Source: Verrucomicrobiaceae bacterium
Lineage (GTDB): Bacteria > Verrucomicrobiota > Verrucomicrobiia > Verrucomicrobiales > Verrucomicrobiaceae
Direction of reading: 5' to 3'
Assembly: GCA_947463285.1 (NCBI GenBank)
Contig: CANHTV010000145.1
Span: forward strand, 1-8,076
Length of the DNA stretch: 8,076 nucleotides
The position numbers and the translations under genes are program-made. This document shows positions 6,479 through 8,076 of the stretch, one piece after another; the stretch's first letter is position 1, and each line of letters starts with the position of its first letter. The notes beneath the pieces were generated by a model that was not told where the DNA came from, made no database searches, and saw only the letters and a program-made list of their open reading frames with translations.

Positions 6479-7219
6479 ATGACACTCCGCGAACCTGAAA
6501 TCGTCGAACTCGCCACGCCCACGGGGCCGATGCGCACCTTGGTATTAAGACCTGCGGCGGCGGGGCTTTATCCGGGGCTGCTGTTTCACTCGGAGATTTT
6601 TCAAAACACAGGCCCCATCTGCCGCACGGCGGCGGCTTTGGCGGGGCATGGCTTTATCGTGGCGCTGCCGGAGATTTATCACGAATACCTCCCCGCCGGC
6701 ACGGTGCTGGCTTATGATCAGGCAGGTTCGGATGTGGGCAATCGCCTGAAGACGGAAAAACCCGTGGCGGCCTATGATTCGGATAATCGCGCGGTGCTGG
6801 AGTATCTGAAAACCCACGAGGCCTGCACGGGGCGTCTCGGCTCCTTTGGCCCCTGCATCGGCGGGCATCTGACCTACCGCGCAGCTCTACAGCCGGAGGT
6901 CGGTGCTGCGGTCTGTTTTTATCCGACGGATCTGCATAAACGCAGCCTCGGGGCCGGGATGAATGATGACTCGCTGGCGCGTGCGTCGGAGATCAAGGGC
7001 GAGTTGATGATGGTTTTTGGGCGTCAAGATCCGCATGTGCCTGCCGAGGGCCGGGCGATGATCTACCAGACGCTAACCGCCGCTGGTGTGAGTTTTACCT
7101 GGCATGAATTTAATGCCGCCCACGCCTTTCTCCGCGATGAGGGGCTGCGCTACGATGCTGAGCTTGCCCGTCAGGCTCTGGGGATGACGGTGGATTTTTT
7201 CCGTCGCCATCTGGCCTGA
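6479..7219 (+). CDS. Dienelactone hydrolase family alpha/beta hydrolase
   Basis: With ATG 6479 the protein is 246 residues, the usual length for the DLH family. It has the family's cysteine triad. C126 lies in the nucleophile elbow FGPCIGGH (123-130), D184 in VFGRQDPHVP (179-188) and H215 in NAAHAF (212-217). HSEIFQ (37-42) matches the conserved glutamate region QEIFG of carboxymethylenebutenolidase. The N-terminal strand pair ELATPTGPMRTLVLRP and a closing amphipathic helix complete the fold. It is probably a cytoplasmic hydrolase of lactones or esters. The true substrate is unknown, and no aromatic degradation genes are nearby, so a role in chlorocatechol breakdown should not be assumed. 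A GTG at 6431 would add 16 residues (MAIIIWPV...) unlike the family and is not preferred. Neither start has a clear ribosome binding site. The gene converges on the SGNH hydrolase with 39 bp between stops. Confidence 0.87.
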   Translation: MTLREPEIVELATPTGPMRTLVLRPAAAGLYPGLLFHSEIFQNTGPICRTAAALAGHGFIVALPEIYHEYLPAGTVLAYDQAGSDVGNRLKTEKPVAAYDSDNRAVLEYLKTHEACTGRLGSFGPCIGGHLTYRAALQPEVGAAVCFYPTDLHKRSLGAGMNDDSLARASEIKGELMMVFGRQDPHVPAEGRAMIYQTLTAAGVSFTWHEFNAAHAFLRDEGLRYDAELARQALGMTVDFFRRHLA

Positions 7220-7258
7220 CGAGCCAAAGAATTGAAACAGCAGATCAGTAGCCGAGGC

Positions 7259-8041
7259 TTACTTCATCAACTCGGCCAGTTTTGGGCTGATGGCATCGGC
7301 CCAGATTTGGTAACCTGCGGCTGAGAGGTGGAGGAAATCAGGCATGATGTCTTTGGTTAGGCTGCCATCGGGCTTGAGGAATTTTTCACCGATGTCGAGG
7401 AAGTGAATGTTCTGCCCGTCATCGAGTTTTGCGATGATGGCGTTCACCTGCTTCAGCTTGTCGCGCCCTGGATTGGGGCTGGCTTTTTCACCACGCGGGA
7501 AAACGGCGAGCAGCAGGATCTTGGCCTGAGGCTGTTTCGTGCGGACGGTTTCGACAATAGCGGTCACGCCTTTGGCGATGCCTTCAGCGGTGTCGCTGCC
7601 GACATTGTTGGTGCCGATCATGATCACCACAGCCTTGGGCTTGAGGGTTTCGAGTTCGCCATTCTGGATGCGCCAGAGGACGTGCTGAGTGCGGTCGCCG
7701 CCAATCCCGAAATTGGCTGGTGTGTAGTCACCAAAAGCTTTTTTCCAGATGTCCTGCTTGCTGCCCCAGCCAGCGGTGATGGAGTCACCGAGAAAGACGA
7801 GCTGGGCTTTGCCTTCCTGGGCGATTTTGACAAATCGCTCGTGTGACGCGGTAAAGCCTGGGTTCACCTTGCCATCGGGGCCGAATTTCTGCGCAGGCAC
7901 ATCTGGGGCCTGCGGCGGCAGGATGATCTTGGGTGCAGCCGGCTTTGCTGCTGGCGCAGTGGGCTTGGCTTTTGGTGTTTCAGCCAAGAGCCCAAGGCTG
8001 GTGACAAAGAGTGCGGTGGTGGCGAGAGCAGTGATTTTCAT
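7259..8041 (-). CDS. Secreted SGNH/GDSL hydrolase (PAF-acetylhydrolase-like)
   Basis: The 260-residue protein opens with a signal peptide: MKIT, a hydrophobic stretch to about residue 19, then LLAE as a likely cleavage site. A linker rich in alanine, lysine and proline (22-48) follows. The SGNH blocks come in order: FLGDSITAGW (83-92) with nucleophile S87; NFGIGGDRT (110-118) with oxyanion glycine G114; MIGTNN (141-146) with N145; and DFLHLSAAGY (235-244) with D235 and H238. The arrangement, including IWKKAF and QHVLWRIQNGEL, resembles the PAF-acetylhydrolase IB beta/gamma-like group that is common in Planctomycetota and Verrucomicrobiota. These are exported esterases that act on acyl or acetyl esters, often on carbohydrates. 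The substrate is not shown here. ATG at 8041 is the natural start because it gives a clean signal peptide; no Shine-Dalgarno sequence is evident. Confidence 0.9.
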   Translation of the reverse strand: MKITALATTALFVTSLGLLAETPKAKPTAPAAKPAAPKIILPPQAPDVPAQKFGPDGKVNPGFTASHERFVKIAQEGKAQLVFLGDSITAGWGSKQDIWKKAFGDYTPANFGIGGDRTQHVLWRIQNGELETLKPKAVVIMIGTNNVGSDTAEGIAKGVTAIVETVRTKQPQAKILLLAVFPRGEKASPNPGRDKLKQVNAIIAKLDDGQNIHFLDIGEKFLKPDGSLTKDIMPDFLHLSAAGYQIWADAISPKLAELMK

Positions 8042-8076
8042 GCGTGAGGGATCAGCCTGATGAATCCGCTGCCAGC

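Noticed and set aside
7403..7846. Plus-strand open frame of 147 codons opposite the SGNH hydrolase
   Set aside because: It is antisense to the conserved catalytic blocks. The protein-like look comes from the codon bias of the real gene.
8052..8076. Possible C-terminal codons of another minus-strand gene ending in TGA at 8054-8052
   Set aside because: Only about seven codons lie in the window, too few to support a gene.

Overview
The window reads as ordinary bacterial chromosome with a small accessory patch. The taxon cannot be proven from the sequence. The secreted SGNH hydrolase, the dienelactone-hydrolase-family gene, the moderately high GC and the scarcity of Shine-Dalgarno sequences suggest Verrucomicrobiota (Prosthecobacter/Verrucomicrobium-like). 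This is an inference from family resemblance, not a database result.

Left part (1-1509): the 3' end of a class I SAM-dependent methyltransferase runs rightward and overlaps by 26 bp a complete PLP-dependent threonine/serine dehydratase-type gene (340-1305). A tRNA-Arg(CCU) gene with an encoded CCA end follows on the minus strand (1435-1509). An inverted repeat with a T-run beyond its 3' end may terminate it.

Middle part (1591-5236): a tight leftward three-gene cluster. In transcription order it holds a class I methyltransferase (5236-4535), a multi-pass GT39/PMT-type glycosyltransferase (4529-2931) and a GDP-mannose 6-dehydrogenase-like enzyme resembling AlgD (2895-1591). Gaps are 5 and 35 bp, so one operon is likely. 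It looks like a small glycan module: a nucleotide-sugar uronate supplier, a polyprenyl-phosphate-sugar-dependent transferase, and a methyltransferase of a type found in glycan loci.

Accessory patch (about 5237-6430): lower in GC than both flanks by hand count. It holds a short lipoprotein of unknown function (minus), a divergent 80-residue ORF of unknown family (plus), and a small protein whose C-terminal half looks like a RelE/ParE-type toxin (plus). The last two could be a toxin-antitoxin-like pair with an unrecognised antitoxin. This is the best candidate for something undescribed, but the evidence is modest.

Right part (6479-8041): a dienelactone-hydrolase-family alpha/beta hydrolase (plus) converges on an exported SGNH/GDSL hydrolase (minus). 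No CRISPR array, insertion sequence, phage gene or rRNA was seen, and no gene-free stretch exceeds 300 bases.
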